A DNA stretch of 64,000 nt, taken from Pelagibacterium sp. (GTDB lineage Bacteria > Pseudomonadota > Alphaproteobacteria > Rhizobiales > Devosiaceae). This document shows positions 9,838-20,918 of this stretch, piece after piece. Location of the stretch: NCBI GenBank assembly GCA_002723255.1, contig PBNW01000018.1:1-64000 (forward strand). Direction: 5' to 3'. Under the pieces are notes generated by a model that was not told the origin of the DNA, did no database searches, and saw only the letters and a program-made list of their open reading frames with translations. The position numbers and the translations under genes were made by a program. Within the stretch, counting starts at the first letter, position 1, and the number at the start of each line of letters is the position of its first letter.

Positions 9838-9858
9838 TTTAGAATAGTTCTAAACTAT
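9834..9858. promoter_or_regulatory. Irr/ICE-type iron-control palindrome upstream of mbfA
   Basis: A perfect 25-bp palindrome with 11-bp arms and a TAG centre; the core is TTTAGAA-TAG-TTCTAAA at 9838-9854. This resembles the iron control element bound by Irr in rhizobia, where mbfA is an established Irr target. It lies 18 bases before the mbfA start and overlaps the end of the LysR gene. Confidence 0.85.
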
Positions 9859-9876
9859 TTGATCGGGTGTCCTTCA

Positions 9877-10857
9877 ATGCTGACCACCTTCCGCCCCGCT
9901 CGGCGCGATTTTTCATCCCTGTCCGAAAGGGAAATCCTTGCGCTGGCCATATCGTCCGAAGAAGAAGATGGGCGCATCTATGCGGCCTATGCCGAGCGGT
10001 TGCGCGAGGACTATCCGTCGAGCGCCGCAATTTTCGATGGCATGGCCGCCGAAGAGGACCAGCACCGTCGCCTGCTGATCGACCGCTATGCATCGCGTTT
10101 CGGGCCCTCGATTGTGCCGATCCGGCGCGAGCATGTCCGCGGCTTTTATGCCCGCAAGCCGGTTTGGCTGATGGCCGAGCTCGATCTGGACACGGTGCGC
10201 AACCAGGCCCGCGACATGGAGCAGGACGCGGCGCGGTTTTATGCTGAGGCGATCAAGCAGACCGAGGATGCCGAGACCCGCAAGCTTTTGGGCGATCTCG
10301 AACGCGCCGAACGCGGGCACGAACACAAGGCCGAAGCCCTCCATGACGCCCATCTCGATCCTGAAACCCGCGACAGCGAAAAAACCACGGCGCACCGCAA
10401 TTTCGTTCTGACCTATATCCAGCCCGGACTTGCCGGGCTGATGGACGGTTCGGTCTCCACCCTGGCGCCGATCTTTGCCGCCGCCTTTGCCACGGGCGAC
10501 ACATGGTCGACATTTCTGATCGGTCTTGCCGCATCGGTGGGCGCTGGCATTTCCATGGGCTTTACCGAAGCGGCCAGCGACGATGGGCGTTTGACCGGGC
10601 GGGGCTCGCCCATCAAGCGCGGCTTCGCCTCGGGCATCATGACGGCCGTGGGTGGCCTGGGCCACGCCCTGCCCTATCTCATTCTCCATTTCTGGACCGC
10701 CACCACCATCGCCATGGCCGTCGTCGTCGTTGAGCTCTGGACCATCGCCTGGATTCAGAAGCGGTTCATGGACACCCCTTTCTGGCGCGCCGTCATGCAG
10801 GTGGTGCTCGGCGGCTCCCTGGTCTTTGCCGCAGGTATCATCATCGGCAATGCATAA
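9877..10857 (+). CDS. mbfA: Membrane-bound ferritin / iron exporter MbfA
   Basis: 326 residues in two parts: an N-terminal erythrin/ferritin-like domain (residues ~15-150, with acidic metal-binding helices such as ISSEEEDGRIYAAYAERL and GMAAEEDQHRRLL) and a C-terminal VIT1/CCC1-like membrane domain (~165-326, with GLAGLMDGSVSTLAPIFAAA and GAGISMGFTEAASDDG). This is the architecture of MbfA, an inner-membrane iron exporter protecting against iron and peroxide stress. ATG 9877 is preferred over TTG 9859, which would start inside the operator. The upstream Irr palindrome implies repression when iron is low. Confidence 0.95.
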   Translation: MLTTFRPARRDFSSLSEREILALAISSEEEDGRIYAAYAERLREDYPSSAAIFDGMAAEEDQHRRLLIDRYASRFGPSIVPIRREHVRGFYARKPVWLMAELDLDTVRNQARDMEQDAARFYAEAIKQTEDAETRKLLGDLERAERGHEHKAEALHDAHLDPETRDSEKTTAHRNFVLTYIQPGLAGLMDGSVSTLAPIFAAAFATGDTWSTFLIGLAASVGAGISMGFTEAASDDGRLTGRGSPIKRGFASGIMTAVGGLGHALPYLILHFWTATTIAMAVVVVELWTIAWIQKRFMDTPFWRAVMQVVLGGSLVFAAGIIIGNA

Positions 10858-10924
10858 TTGAACCGTCTAACCCCAAAGACCGGGGGCAAAGGCACGCACC
10901 CTCCCTTGTTCTAGCGACACTATC

Positions 10925-10940
10925 GTTTCATAATTGAAAC
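10925..10940. promoter_or_regulatory. Palindrome abutting a LysR start codon
   Basis: GTTTCA-TAAT-TGAAAC ends at the base before the ATG at 10941, and there is no Shine-Dalgarno sequence. It could be an autoregulatory site over a leaderless promoter. Confidence 0.4.
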
Positions 10941-11804
10941 ATGGATGTGTCCTGGGATGATCTTCGGCTGTTTCTCGACGTTGCCCGGCTTGGCGGGCTG
11001 TCGGCAGCGCGCGCCACGACAGGGTTGAGCGCGGCGACCTTGGGGCGACGGGTCACTGCGCTCGAACGCCAGATCGGCGAAACGCTTTTTGTGCGCGCTC
11101 AGAGAGGGTTTACCCTCACCAGCGCCGGCGAAGCGCTGCTCAAGCGCGCCGAGGATGTCGAAGCCGCAATGCGGGCGGTTACCCATTGGCGCGACGGGGC
11201 GATCGGCGCGCGGGTGGTGCGGGTGTCGGCAGGAGGCTGGACCACCGATTTTCTGTCCCGGCATATCGAAGAGCTCTGGTCACCCGATGACGGTTTCCGG
11301 GTCGAGTTTGTCACCGCCTATGACAAGGTCGATATCGGGCGCCGCGCCGCCGATATCGGAATCCGCAATTCGGCGCCGACCGAGCAGAGCCTTGCCGGCC
11401 GCAAGCTGACCCCGGTCGCCTATGCGCTCTATTGCGCGCCACGTCTGGTTGCGGGCGTACGCGATGGATTGTTCGTCGGGGTCTCCGGCCCCGCGGCAGC
11501 GACGGGCTCGGCGCGCTGGTTGCAGGCCCATCACGGCGATCGCATCGTGGTCAGCGGCAATGATGCCCACTCGGTGCGTGAACTGGTGGCAGCGGGCACG
11601 GGTATCACCGTACTGCCCTGCTTTATCGGCGACGTCGATCCGCGCCTGTCGCGCATCAGAGGCCCCATTCCCGACCTTGCGTCGCATCAATGGTTGATCC
11701 TGCATCATGAGGAGCGCCACAGTCCACCCGTCAGGACGCTCGCCAACCGGATCGCACGCCTGATGAGGGGTCATGCAAACCTGTTCGCTGGCGATATCTC
11801 ATAG
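10941..11804 (+). CDS. LysR-family transcriptional regulator
   Basis: 287 residues. The DNA-binding domain is WDDLRLFLDVARLGGLSAARATTGLSAATLGRRVTALERQ interrupted by normal LysR spacing and followed by LFVRAQRGFTLTSAGE. The effector domain is of the shorter type that identifies its target by the IGIRNSAP region. The start directly follows a palindrome with no ribosome binding site. Its 3' end overlaps the convergent DUF2306 gene by six bases. Confidence 0.9.
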   Translation: MDVSWDDLRLFLDVARLGGLSAARATTGLSAATLGRRVTALERQIGETLFVRAQRGFTLTSAGEALLKRAEDVEAAMRAVTHWRDGAIGARVVRVSAGGWTTDFLSRHIEELWSPDDGFRVEFVTAYDKVDIGRRAADIGIRNSAPTEQSLAGRKLTPVAYALYCAPRLVAGVRDGLFVGVSGPAAATGSARWLQAHHGDRIVVSGNDAHSVRELVAAGTGITVLPCFIGDVDPRLSRIRGPIPDLASHQWLILHHEERHSPPVRTLANRIARLMRGHANLFAGDIS

Positions 11805-12281
11805 CTTGGCGCGCCGTCGCTGGTAGTAGAGCGCTCCCAGAATGGCCGCGATACCCAGCGCTGCAAGAAAAGCCGTGGTTCCGCCATCGGCAAACACCAC
11901 AGCGTGCATGCGGCGTCCGGGCAGGAGCGTGAACGCTCCGGCAAGAATGAGCGAACCGGAATAAAGAGCTATCATATGGCTTCGATGGGCGCGGACATGG
12001 CCGCGCCGGATGGCGAGCACCGCCTGGACCAGACCCAGGAGTGTATAGAGCGAAAGGGCATGGATAAGGCTATAGGGCCCGAACATCCTGATCTCGGCGA
12101 TCAGAAAGGATGAAAGCGCGACCACTATCATGAACCCGATCCAGATGCGGCCCATCGCCTTGTGAAGTCCTGTTCCCTTACACATCAGCAGAACGATGGT
12201 TCCCAGGGCAAGGGCCGCTATGGCGCTAACGGCATGAATCTGGATGGCGAGGGGCGACGCGATAAGGGCTGTTGCATCCAT
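11799..12281 (-). CDS. DUF2306 family membrane protein
   Basis: 160 residues with four predicted membrane segments. The family features are IQIHAVSAIAALALGTIVLL, HKAMGRIWIGFMIVVALSSF and RAHRSHMIALYSGSLILAG, with conserved His residues near membrane faces. The function of DUF2306 is unknown. Its start is 38 bases from the divergent LytTR gene, suggesting a shared regulatory region. Confidence 0.8.
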   Translation of the reverse strand: MDATALIASPLAIQIHAVSAIAALALGTIVLLMCKGTGLHKAMGRIWIGFMIVVALSSFLIAEIRMFGPYSLIHALSLYTLLGLVQAVLAIRRGHVRAHRSHMIALYSGSLILAGAFTLLPGRRMHAVVFADGGTTAFLAALGIAAILGALYYQRRRAKL

Positions 12282-12319
12282 TGGACGGCTCCGGCATGTA
12301 GTTTGGGCGTGAGGCGGAT

Positions 12320-13183
12320 GTGCACCGAGTGTCCAATGGGCGTCACAGCCGCAAGTCCGGATACGTGAACCAGGAATTTGTCTTCGTGAACGACAGCCCC
12401 ATTCATTTCACGCTTCGCCAACTGCACGGCGTTTTTTCCAGTCCGCTGGCGTGGGGGATAATGGTGGGGGTGGGGGTAATCGCCGGGATTACCGGGCCCT
12501 TTTCAACATTTGCGCTTCTGGCGCCGACGCGGCGCATCGTCTATTGGCTGCTCATCGTTGTGGGCAGTTATGGAGCGGGCACAATCGGGGCGGCGCTTGC
12601 CCGGGCGCTGATCCTGCCCCGTGGCGGCCCGCTTTTGGCGCGCATCGCCGTGCTGGGCATCGGGTCCTCGATTCCCGTTACGGTCGCTGTCGCGATGATC
12701 AGCTGGCTGTTCTTTCCCGACCTCAGCTACACCGGACTAAGTCTTTTCGAACTCTATATCTATTGCCTTTTAATCAGCCTGGCGCTGATGGGTGTTATGG
12801 AAGGGGTGGTTGAGCCCCAACTCGAAAGGCGCAGGGATCAAACGACACCGGAAGCGGCAAAGATACCGAAAATTCTCGACCGCCTGCCTAATCATATGCG
12901 CGGGCCGCTCAGCCACATGTCGATGGCCGATCACTACGTGGAAGTTCATACGGACAAGGGTAAGTCATTGCTCTTAATGCGCCTTTCCGACGCGATCGCC
13001 GAAACCGAAGGGATTGACGGCCTTCGGATTCATCGCAGCCATTGGGTCGCCAAGCAGGCAATTTCATCGGTCAGGCGCGTTGACAGCCGCGTGGTCGTCC
13101 AGCTTGCGACAGGGGAAATGCTCCCAGTATCGCGCAGCTATCTCGCCGCGATACGCGCCCATGAAAAAGGCGCCGCCCAATGA
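12320..13183 (+). CDS. Membrane-anchored LytTR-family transcriptional regulator
   Basis: 287 residues. Four hydrophobic segments occupy residues ~40-160, then a linker and a C-terminal LytTR DNA-binding domain (~190-280: MSMADHYVEVHTDKGKSLLL, GLRIHRSHWVAKQAI, ATGEMLPVSRSYLAAIR). There is no receiver domain, so it probably senses through its membrane part. The start is GTG 12320 with GAGG five bases upstream; GTG 12365 is possible. The neighbouring DUF2306 gene is a candidate target or partner. Confidence 0.85.
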   Translation: MHRVSNGRHSRKSGYVNQEFVFVNDSPIHFTLRQLHGVFSSPLAWGIMVGVGVIAGITGPFSTFALLAPTRRIVYWLLIVVGSYGAGTIGAALARALILPRGGPLLARIAVLGIGSSIPVTVAVAMISWLFFPDLSYTGLSLFELYIYCLLISLALMGVMEGVVEPQLERRRDQTTPEAAKIPKILDRLPNHMRGPLSHMSMADHYVEVHTDKGKSLLLMRLSDAIAETEGIDGLRIHRSHWVAKQAISSVRRVDSRVVVQLATGEMLPVSRSYLAAIRAHEKGAAQ

Positions 13184-13195
13184 GCAGCGCCTTTT
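13165..13195. terminator. Bidirectional terminator between LytTR gene and infB
   Basis: AAAAGGCGC pairs with GCGCCTTTT across a 13-base loop that contains the LytTR stop codon. A runs on the left and T runs on the right let it work in both directions, for the plus-strand regulator and for infB. Confidence 0.75.
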
Positions 13196-13216
13196 GAAAT
13201 CGTTAGGCTGGCAGGC

Positions 13217-15813
<2,597 letters not shown>

Positions 15814-15817
<4 letters not shown>

Positions 15818-16533
15818 ATGTTGCCGTCTTCTTCTCTGTCTGTGGCGTTGAAAAGGGCAAGCCGATTTGCCCGTTCAATCACCGAATTTGCTGCCGCGCC
15901 GGGAGTCAGCGCAGCGTGTATCACATTTTCGAGCCCCAATGCCAAACCCAATTGGGTCGACGAGAGAGATTCAATATGGACCAACCTGTCAGCGACCTCG
16001 CCGCGCCGGGCCCATTGCAGCATCTTGCGGCGTCCGTCGGGGGCTGCATCGCTGGCGGTAATCAGCGCGCCCACCCGTCCCGATTGAAGAACCGAAGCGA
16101 CTTTGGCGGCGCCCGTCACCAGGATGCCGGCCTTGCGCGCCAACCCCAGAGTGCCTGTCAGGCGTTGTTCTAACCGGGTCCGCACCAGTTCTGCAAGGTC
16201 GGGCGGCACGGACACATTTTCCTTGAGGCTCCGCGCAAAAACCTTTTTGCGCACCGCCTCATCCACTGCAGGGGCAGAAAGGGTGATCCAGACGCCGCGG
16301 CCAGGGGCCTTGGCATCGACATCGGGCGCCAGAACCCCGTCGGGGGAAACCGCGAAGCGGATGAGCGCGGATGCGGGCTTTTCGGCCCGCGTGAGCGCGC
16401 ACATCCTCTCTACATCTTTTTCGCGGCCCAATTGCGGCGCCCTTTTGTCCTTGTTCTGCCAAACGCCCCGATGAGGAGCAATGTCGCTATTGTGCGACCT
16501 CGCCCTCGGCGGGGACTCCGTCTTCACCTTCAA
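15814..16533 (-). CDS. ylxR: YlxR-domain / L7Ae-type RNA-binding protein
   Basis: Up to 239 residues. The N-terminal YlxR (DUF448) domain holds [21 protein letters not shown] and APGRGVWIT; the C-terminal half is an L7Ae/L30e-like RNA-binding domain ([25 protein letters not shown]). The fusion is usual in alphaproteobacteria. The start is uncertain: the frame reaches TTG 16533 inside nusA, and ATG 16404 would cut into the YlxR motif, so an intermediate or coupled start is likely. It lies between nusA and infB and overlaps infB by ATGA. Confidence 0.88.
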
Positions 16534-18103
16534 CGAGTTCTGCCTGAGGCAGGTCGTCCTCGGTGATCCAGCCAGCCTTGAGGCGCGCGGCCATGATCAT
16601 GTCCTCGGCCTCTTCCCTGGACAACGGGAAGGCCGAAAGCGTGCCTTCGAAGCGCTTGGTTTCACCGTCCTTGCGCTCGGTCCAGCCGATCAGATCGTCG
16701 GCAATATTGCCGGCGAAATCTTCGACAGTCTTGATTTCATCCTTGCCCAAGGCAACCAGCATTGCTGCCGAAAGACCCGGAATATCGTAAAGTGCGTCCT
16801 CGACACCGAGCTTTTTACGCTCCTCATCAAGCTCGCGTTCCTGCGCATCGAGGAATTCGGTGGCACGGTTCTGGATCTCTCCAGCCGTTTCCTCGTCAAA
16901 GCCGCCGATCGAGGCGATTTCCGCCAGATCGACATAGGCCAGTTCCTCGATCGAGGAGAAGCCTTCCGATGCGAGCAACTGGGCAACCATCTCGTCCACG
17001 TCGAGCGCGTTCATAAAGAGCGCCGTCCGCTCGGTGAATTCCTTCTGGCGGCGTTCGGATTCTTCCTGCTCGGTCAGGATGTCGATGTCCCAGCCGATCA
17101 GCTGGCTGGCCAGTCGCACGTTCTGGCCACGGCGACCGATGGCAAGCGAAAGCTGTTCGTCGGGAACCACCACTTCGATGCGCTCTGCCTGTTCGTCGAG
17201 CACCACCTTGGCGACATCGGCAGGCTGGAGCGCGGATACGACCAGATCTGCTATATTGTTCGTCCAGGGGATAATATCAATCTTTTCACCCTGCAATTCT
17301 CCGACAACCGCCTGAACACGCGAACCGCGCATACCCACACAGGCACCGACCGGATCGATCGAAGAATCCGAGGAGGTCACGGCGATCTTTGCGCGTGAGC
17401 CCGGGTCACGGGCGATCGAGCGGATGGTGATGATGCCGTCGTAGATTTCCGGCACTTCCTGGGCGAAGAGCTTGGCCATGAACTGGGGATGGGTGCGCGA
17501 GAGGAAAATCTGCGGCCCGCGCTGCTCACGGCGCACGTCATAAATGTAGGCACGGACGCGGTCGCCATAGCGGAACTGTTCACGCGGGATCAGCTCGTCG
17601 CGGCGGATAATGGCTTCACCGCGGCCGAGATCGACGATCACATTGCCATATTCGACGCGCTTGACCGAACCGTTGACGATTTCGCCGACACGGTCCGCAT
17701 ATTCTTCGTACATCCTGTCGCGTTCGGCATCACGCACCTTCTGGACGATGACCTGCTTTGCCGACTGGGCAGCGATACGGCCGAATTCGATCGGGGGGAG
17801 CGGCTCGGTCACGTAATCGCCGAGTTTGGCGGCGTCGTTTTTGGCAAGCGCTTCCTTGAGGGAAATCTGGCGGCCATATTCTTCGACACGCTCGACGATT
17901 TCGAGCAGGCGCCACAGGCGCAATTCGCCGGTGCGGGGATTGATCTCGGCCTTGACCTCGGTTTCGGCACCGTAGCGAGCCTTGGCGGCGCGCTGAATGG
18001 CCTCTTCCATAGCTTCGATGACGATCATGCGGTCGATGGACTTTTCGCGCGCCACGGCATCGGCGATCTGCAAAAGCTCCAACCTGTTCGCTGAAACGGC
18101 CAT
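16487..18103 (-). CDS. nusA: Transcription termination/antitermination factor NusA
   Basis: 538 residues: an N-terminal RNA polymerase-binding domain ([20 protein letters not shown]), an S1 domain (~135-200), two KH domains (~230-345, with [14 protein letters not shown] spanning the GxxG region order seen in NusA), and two acidic helix-hairpin-helix repeats in the C-terminus. CCAGGAGAATTGATCC upstream of 18103 gives an excellent ribosome binding site; the longer frame to 18226 overlaps rimP and is not needed. Confidence 0.97.
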   Translation of the reverse strand: MAVSANRLELLQIADAVAREKSIDRMIVIEAMEEAIQRAAKARYGAETEVKAEINPRTGELRLWRLLEIVERVEEYGRQISLKEALAKNDAAKLGDYVTEPLPPIEFGRIAAQSAKQVIVQKVRDAERDRMYEEYADRVGEIVNGSVKRVEYGNVIVDLGRGEAIIRRDELIPREQFRYGDRVRAYIYDVRREQRGPQIFLSRTHPQFMAKLFAQEVPEIYDGIITIRSIARDPGSRAKIAVTSSDSSIDPVGACVGMRGSRVQAVVGELQGEKIDIIPWTNNIADLVVSALQPADVAKVVLDEQAERIEVVVPDEQLSLAIGRRGQNVRLASQLIGWDIDILTEQEESERRQKEFTERTALFMNALDVDEMVAQLLASEGFSSIEELAYVDLAEIASIGGFDEETAGEIQNRATEFLDAQERELDEERKKLGVEDALYDIPGLSAAMLVALGKDEIKTVEDFAGNIADDLIGWTERKDGETKRFEGTLSAFPLSREEAEDMIMAARLKAGWITEDDLPQAELVEGEDGVPAEGEVAQ

Positions 18104-18107
18104 TGGA

Positions 18108-18737
18108 TCAATTCTCCTGGGTTCGCTCGTCGGCGTCGCCGCCGTCGGTTTCTTCAATGATGGTCTCGACGTCCTCATCGGCTTCGTCGTAATCGGGATT
18201 TTCTGCCTGACGCTTGCGCGCCTCATCGAGCAGCTTGTCGGTCATCAAAAGCTTTGCTTCGGCCAAGAGTGCCAGCGGCAGCACATGAACGGGATCGGTT
18301 CCAACCGGTGCGTCGGGCAGGCGGATCGAAAACGTGTCATCGTCAGCGCCGACGATATCGCCGCGGAAGCGCTTGCGGCCCTCGATCATTTCGCCGAGCT
18401 CGACCTTGGCTTCGTGTCCGACCCAAGCCTGGAAATCGCGGGCCCGAACCAGCGGCCGATCGACGCCGGGTGAGGATATCTCGAGGTGATATTCGCGGTC
18501 GATGGGATCTTCGAGATCCAGTACCGGGTTGAGATCGTGGTGAAGCTTTTCGCAATCGGTGATGGCGAAATGTCCATTTTCGTCCTCGCACATGATCTGC
18601 AGCGTGCAGCCATTGTCATTGCTGATGCGCACGCGAACCAGATCATAGCCCAGCGATTGGGCCACCGGCTCGACGATTGCCGCAACACGCGCCTCGAGTG
18701 CGGATTCGCGGATGTAGCGTTTTGTATTGGCAGTCAT
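18108..18737 (-). CDS. rimP: Ribosome maturation factor RimP
   Basis: 209 residues. The first half has the RimP N-terminal domain (VAAIVEPVAQSLGYDLVRV, ITDCEKLHHDL, YHLEISSPGVDRPL); a C-terminal SH3-like domain follows and an acidic tail of ~40 residues ends the protein. It assists 30S subunit assembly. First gene of the operon, five bases before nusA. A strong terminator separates it from trmB upstream. Confidence 0.96.
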   Translation of the reverse strand: MTANTKRYIRESALEARVAAIVEPVAQSLGYDLVRVRISNDNGCTLQIMCEDENGHFAITDCEKLHHDLNPVLDLEDPIDREYHLEISSPGVDRPLVRARDFQAWVGHEAKVELGEMIEGRKRFRGDIVGADDDTFSIRLPDAPVGTDPVHVLPLALLAEAKLLMTDKLLDEARKRQAENPDYDEADEDVETIIEETDGGDADERTQEN

Positions 18738-18755
18738 GCTTACCCTGATTGAGGT

Positions 18756-18790
18756 AATAAAAAAGAGCGGGGCCGGTCGGCACCCACTCT
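18756..18790 (-). terminator. Rho-independent terminator after trmB
   Basis: On the minus strand AGAGTGGG pairs with CCCGCTCT, with an inner GCCG-AC-CGGC element, followed directly by TTTTTTATT. It ends the metK-trmB transcript just before rimP. Confidence 0.85.
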
Positions 18791-18832
18791 CTCATTTTCC
18801 GAGATTGTTAGGCATCATATAGCGCCGCATCG

Positions 18833-19534
18833 TCACGAACGCAAGAACTCGAAGTAAAAGCTCTTCATGCGTCCCTGCCGGCGGGCCTTCTGCTCGTACC
18901 GCGTGGACTGCCAGCCGGGATAGGGCAGATGCCAGGCGCCGGGTTCGGCGATGGGCCATGCAAATCTTTCGGTCTTTAAAATATGGGCCAAGGTCCAGTT
19001 GGCGTAATCCTCGATGTCGGTGGCAAACCGAAATGTGCCGCCGGGTTTGAGCACGCGGGCGAACTCGGCAAGCATGTTGAACTGGATCAGGCGTCGCTTG
19101 TGATGGCGCGGCTTGGGCCATGGATCGGGATAGAGAACGTAGAGACAATCGATGCAGGCGGCGGGCATCACGCCGAGAAGCTTGATGACGTCGTCAGGGA
19201 ACAGCGCGATATTATCGATGCCTTCGATGTCGATTGTTTCCAGCAGCTTGCCGATGCCGCCGGTAAACACCTCGCAGCCGATAAAACCGTCTTTGGGATT
19301 TTCGCGCGCCATGCGGGCGAGATGCTCGCCGCCGCCATAGCCGATTTCGAGATGAATGCGCCCTGCCTGCGGGAACAGCGTCCCGGGGTCGACAGGCGCG
19401 GAAATATCGACAGTCAGCTCGGGAAGCAGCGTTTCGAACAGCGCCTGCTGGCCCTTATGGAGTTTTTTGCCCGAACGGCGTCCGAAAAAGGCGCGCGGTC
19501 CTTTGGGGTCCTGCGGGATGGATTTGGACGTCAT
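18833..19534 (-). CDS. trmB: tRNA (guanine-N7-)-methyltransferase
   Basis: 233 residues. The SAM-binding motif is IHLEIGYGGGEHLARMA, followed by GCEVFTGGIGKLL and the family motif LYVLYPDPWPKPRHHKRRL, then TDIEDYANW. It makes m7G46 in tRNA. The start MTSKSIPQDPKGPRAFFGRR is typical; the longer frame to 19588 adds a sequence without homology. It follows metK, so it shares a transcript with the enzyme that makes its methyl donor. Confidence 0.96.
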   Translation of the reverse strand: MTSKSIPQDPKGPRAFFGRRSGKKLHKGQQALFETLLPELTVDISAPVDPGTLFPQAGRIHLEIGYGGGEHLARMARENPKDGFIGCEVFTGGIGKLLETIDIEGIDNIALFPDDVIKLLGVMPAACIDCLYVLYPDPWPKPRHHKRRLIQFNMLAEFARVLKPGGTFRFATDIEDYANWTLAHILKTERFAWPIAEPGAWHLPYPGWQSTRYEQKARRQGRMKSFYFEFLRS

Positions 19535-19607
19535 GGTTTCACTATCGAAAACAAAAGCGCGGCGTGTTGCGCCGCGCTTTACAATCAATGGATCGGGCGA
19601 GCAAGGA

Positions 19608-20789
19608 TCAGGTCAGCTCGGCCCGGATCGCTTCGGCCAGATCGGTTCTCTCCCATGAGAACCCGCCATCGGCCTCCGGCTCACGCCCGAAATGGCCATA
19701 GGCGGCCGTGCGTTCATAGATTGGCTTATTGAGCCCCAGATGCTCGCGGATACCGCGCGGGGAAAGGTTCATGACCTTTTGCAGCACTGCGCCCAACCGG
19801 TCCTCATCAACGGTGCCGGTGCCGTAGGTATCGACAAAGATCGAGAGCGGTTTGGACACGCCAATGGCGTAGGAGAGCTGGATGACGCATTTTTCCGCCA
19901 GGCCCGCCGCCACAACATTTTTCGCCAGATAGCGGGCTGCGTATGCTGCCGAGCGGTCGACCTTGGTGGGATCCTTACCCGAGAACGCGCCGCCACCATG
20001 AGGCGCCGCGCCGCCATAGGTATCCACGATGATCTTGCGGCCTGTCAGCCCCGCGTCACCATCGGGCCCACCGATGACGAAAGCGCCAGTGGGATTAACG
20101 TAGAATTCGTCCTCAGGGGGCATCCAGCCCTTGGGCAGGACGTCTTCGACAAAGGGGCGCACGAGGTCCCGGACGCACTGTTGGGATACATTCTCGATAT
20201 GCTGGGTCGAAACGACGACGGCGGAAACACCGACCGGCTTGCCGTTCTCGTATTTCAGGGTCACCTGGCTCTTGGCATCGGGGCCGAATTCGGAAACGGC
20301 GCCGGAATGGCGGGCCGCCGCCATGTTCTTTAGGATCTTGTGAGCGTAAGTGAGCGGGGCCGGCATCAGCTCGGGCGTCTCGTTGACAGCAAAGCCGAAC
20401 ATGATGCCCTGATCGCCGGCGCCCTCATCCTTGTTGCCCGAGGCATCGACGCCCTGGGCGATGTGGGCGGACTGCTCGTGCACATGGCACGACACATCAA
20501 GGGTCCGCCAATTGAACCCCTCCTGCTCGTAGCCGATCCGTTTGACAACGCCGCGCGCGATATCTTCCATACGACCGGCATCTATGGATGCAGGGCCGCG
20601 CACCTCACCCGCCAGAACGACGCGATTGGTGGTCGCCAAGGTTTCAAGGGCAACGCGCGAATAGGGATCTTGCGCGAAAAATGCGTCCACTATGGCGTCG
20701 GAGACCTGGTCGCAAATCTTGTCGGGATGACCCTCGGAAACCGATTCCGAGGTGAAGAGATAAGAAGAACTGGCCACGTTAAACCTCAT
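19608..20789 (-). CDS. metK: S-adenosylmethionine synthetase
   Basis: 393 residues with the family signatures [25 protein letters not shown] in the N-terminus, [12 protein letters not shown] (ATP loop), and [27 protein letters not shown]. It condenses methionine and ATP to S-adenosylmethionine in the cytoplasm. It lies between lnt and trmB. The 5' leader contains palindromes but no recognisable SAM-II core. Confidence 0.98.
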   Translation of the reverse strand: MRFNVASSSYLFTSESVSEGHPDKICDQVSDAIVDAFFAQDPYSRVALETLATTNRVVLAGEVRGPASIDAGRMEDIARGVVKRIGYEQEGFNWRTLDVSCHVHEQSAHIAQGVDASGNKDEGAGDQGIMFGFAVNETPELMPAPLTYAHKILKNMAAARHSGAVSEFGPDAKSQVTLKYENGKPVGVSAVVVSTQHIENVSQQCVRDLVRPFVEDVLPKGWMPPEDEFYVNPTGAFVIGGPDGDAGLTGRKIIVDTYGGAAPHGGGAFSGKDPTKVDRSAAYAARYLAKNVVAAGLAEKCVIQLSYAIGVSKPLSIFVDTYGTGTVDEDRLGAVLQKVMNLSPRGIREHLGLNKPIYERTAAYGHFGREPEADGGFSWERTDLAEAIRAELT

Positions 20790-20888
20790 TTCAACTGGCG
20801 AGGGCGCACGCGGAAGTGCGCGTGTCCAGGCTCAATCCCGGGCACTTTCGAACTTGCTTTTCGCAGGTTGGGACGCAGAAAGCAAGGG

Positions 20889-20912
20889 CCATATAAAGAA
20901 AGCTTTATATGG
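20889..20912. promoter_or_regulatory. Hairpin in the lnt-metK gap
   Basis: CCATATAAAG and CTTTATATGG form a perfect 10-bp stem around AAAG, seven bases after the lnt stop. No T tract follows on either strand, so an operator, processing site or structured leader is as likely as a terminator. A second GC-rich hairpin (CACGCG-GAAGTG-CGCGTG) lies between it and metK. Confidence 0.45.
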
Positions 20913-20918
20913 ACAGGG

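Noticed and set aside
20790-20918. SAM-II riboswitch before metK
   Set aside because: The conserved pseudoknot core was not found; only simple hairpins are present.
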